A DNA stretch of 64,000 nt from NCBI GenBank assembly GCA_032622095.1, contig CP136068.1, forward strand, positions 150,237,365 to 150,301,364, in the 5' to 3' direction. Below the pieces are notes generated by a model that worked only from the letters and a program-made list of their open reading frames with translations, did no database searches and was not told the DNA's origin. Position numbers and translations under genes: made by a program. Below, piece after piece: positions 63,241 through 64,000 of the stretch (position 1 is the stretch's first letter; every line of letters starts with the position of its first letter). Source of the DNA: Siphonodentalium dalli. Taxonomy: Eukaryota; Mollusca; Scaphopoda; Gadilida; Siphonodentaliidae.

Positions 63241-64000
63241 TGAATTGCTTTCTCAGTTACCGGAAGGAGGCAGCATTCCGGGCGGATGTAAAATGCGGAC
63301 TTTAAGTTCGGCCGATACGGAACGGATCGTACCGAAAAACCGGAATGTCTGCCGGATGACAGGATCAAAGAACCACATAAATCACCCCGAACCTTATCGG
63401 CCCTGGGTGCATTAAACCATATATACAATACAGTATTTGAGAAAAAATAATAAAGTGAAATACATGCCTTTAACGGCATCATTTGCCCCACGAACATCGC
63501 AGCTAGACAAACATGACTCACCAATATCATAGCAACTTAGCAGTACCACAGTACCACTTAACCAAGGGAGTATAAACATCACTGTATGGAAGATGTTGAG
63601 CCGCAATCCAAGTTTTGGCTATCAATTTGACATTATATAGTCTGGACTTTGAGGTCAAAATGCAAGCTTAACCTACATATAGATAGCTAGAGGAAATTGG
63701 TAATAAGGCGATGTTAATGCCAAACATGAACAGCATATTATGTACCAAATCCGCTAAAATCTATACTTTGGGAAACTTTTGTAATTCAAGATGACATCCA
63801 GTATATCGTACACTCTTAGAACAAATGTGTATAAATACTACACAAAATGTGTTACATTTGATCTTAAACAAAATTGTGTAGAAATGACACATGACATATA
63901 ATTATTAAATATGTCGGTGGAATATCATCAACGTTGAATATGATTGAATATGTGAGTGTATCATAATTATTAGATGAAATGTGTTCTATTGGAGACACAG
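63241..64000. other. Unassigned end of window
   Basis: The segment at 63808-63860 (cactcttagaacaaatgtgt, then acacaaaatgtgtt) looks like an inverted-repeat transposon end, but no partner end is in the window. Confidence 0.35.

Overview
The window is animal nuclear DNA. It carries a gene split by GT..AG introns, an unusually dense load of short inverted-repeat elements, a tRNA-derived SINE, LINE fragments and large tandem arrays. The protein sequence and repeat style suggest a lophotrochozoan, most likely a bivalve mollusc; the species cannot be fixed from sequence alone.

Layout. Positions 92-13335 (+) hold eight exons of PSMC5/Rpt6, the 26S proteasome regulatory AAA-ATPase, covering residues equivalent to human 89-406 through the stop; the first exons lie upstream of the window. 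Introns and the presumed 3' UTR are full of MITEs. One intron of PSMC5 contains a THAP-domain first exon on the opposite strand (9925-10140). Positions 14.1-25.0 kb are gene-free and made of nested inverted-repeat elements, a roughly 160-bp satellite carried inside one of them, and several dispersed repeats. A 100-N assembly gap (25058-25157) abuts a roughly 9.2-kb array of a 23-bp satellite (25158-34363). Positions 34.4-64.0 kb are intergenic-looking: further MITEs, a 28/30-bp minisatellite (39541-40524), microsatellites, two decayed LINE pieces, and segmental or dispersed duplications. No other gene is convincingly visible.

Most notable. (1) Eight perfect-period 71-bp tandem copies (1190-1757) at the PSMC5 exon boundary, each containing a 3' splice acceptor plus the first 48 exon bases encoding the Walker A loop; only the ninth, outermost copy continues into the true exon. 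(2) A 69-bp near-perfect hairpin module (GCCAATGCATTCTCTTATAT...) that recurs more than a dozen times and is carried, usually as an inverted pair, by several element families whose terminal repeats are otherwise different. (3) Many of those elements are bounded by TTAA, the target signature of piggyBac-type transposition, and this window contains paralogous near-empty sites and a nested insertion that support it. (4) One such element has grown to 2.6 kb by hosting a 12-monomer satellite. (5) A 23-bp satellite that is stop-free in all three forward frames and so produces giant but probably meaningless ORFs.
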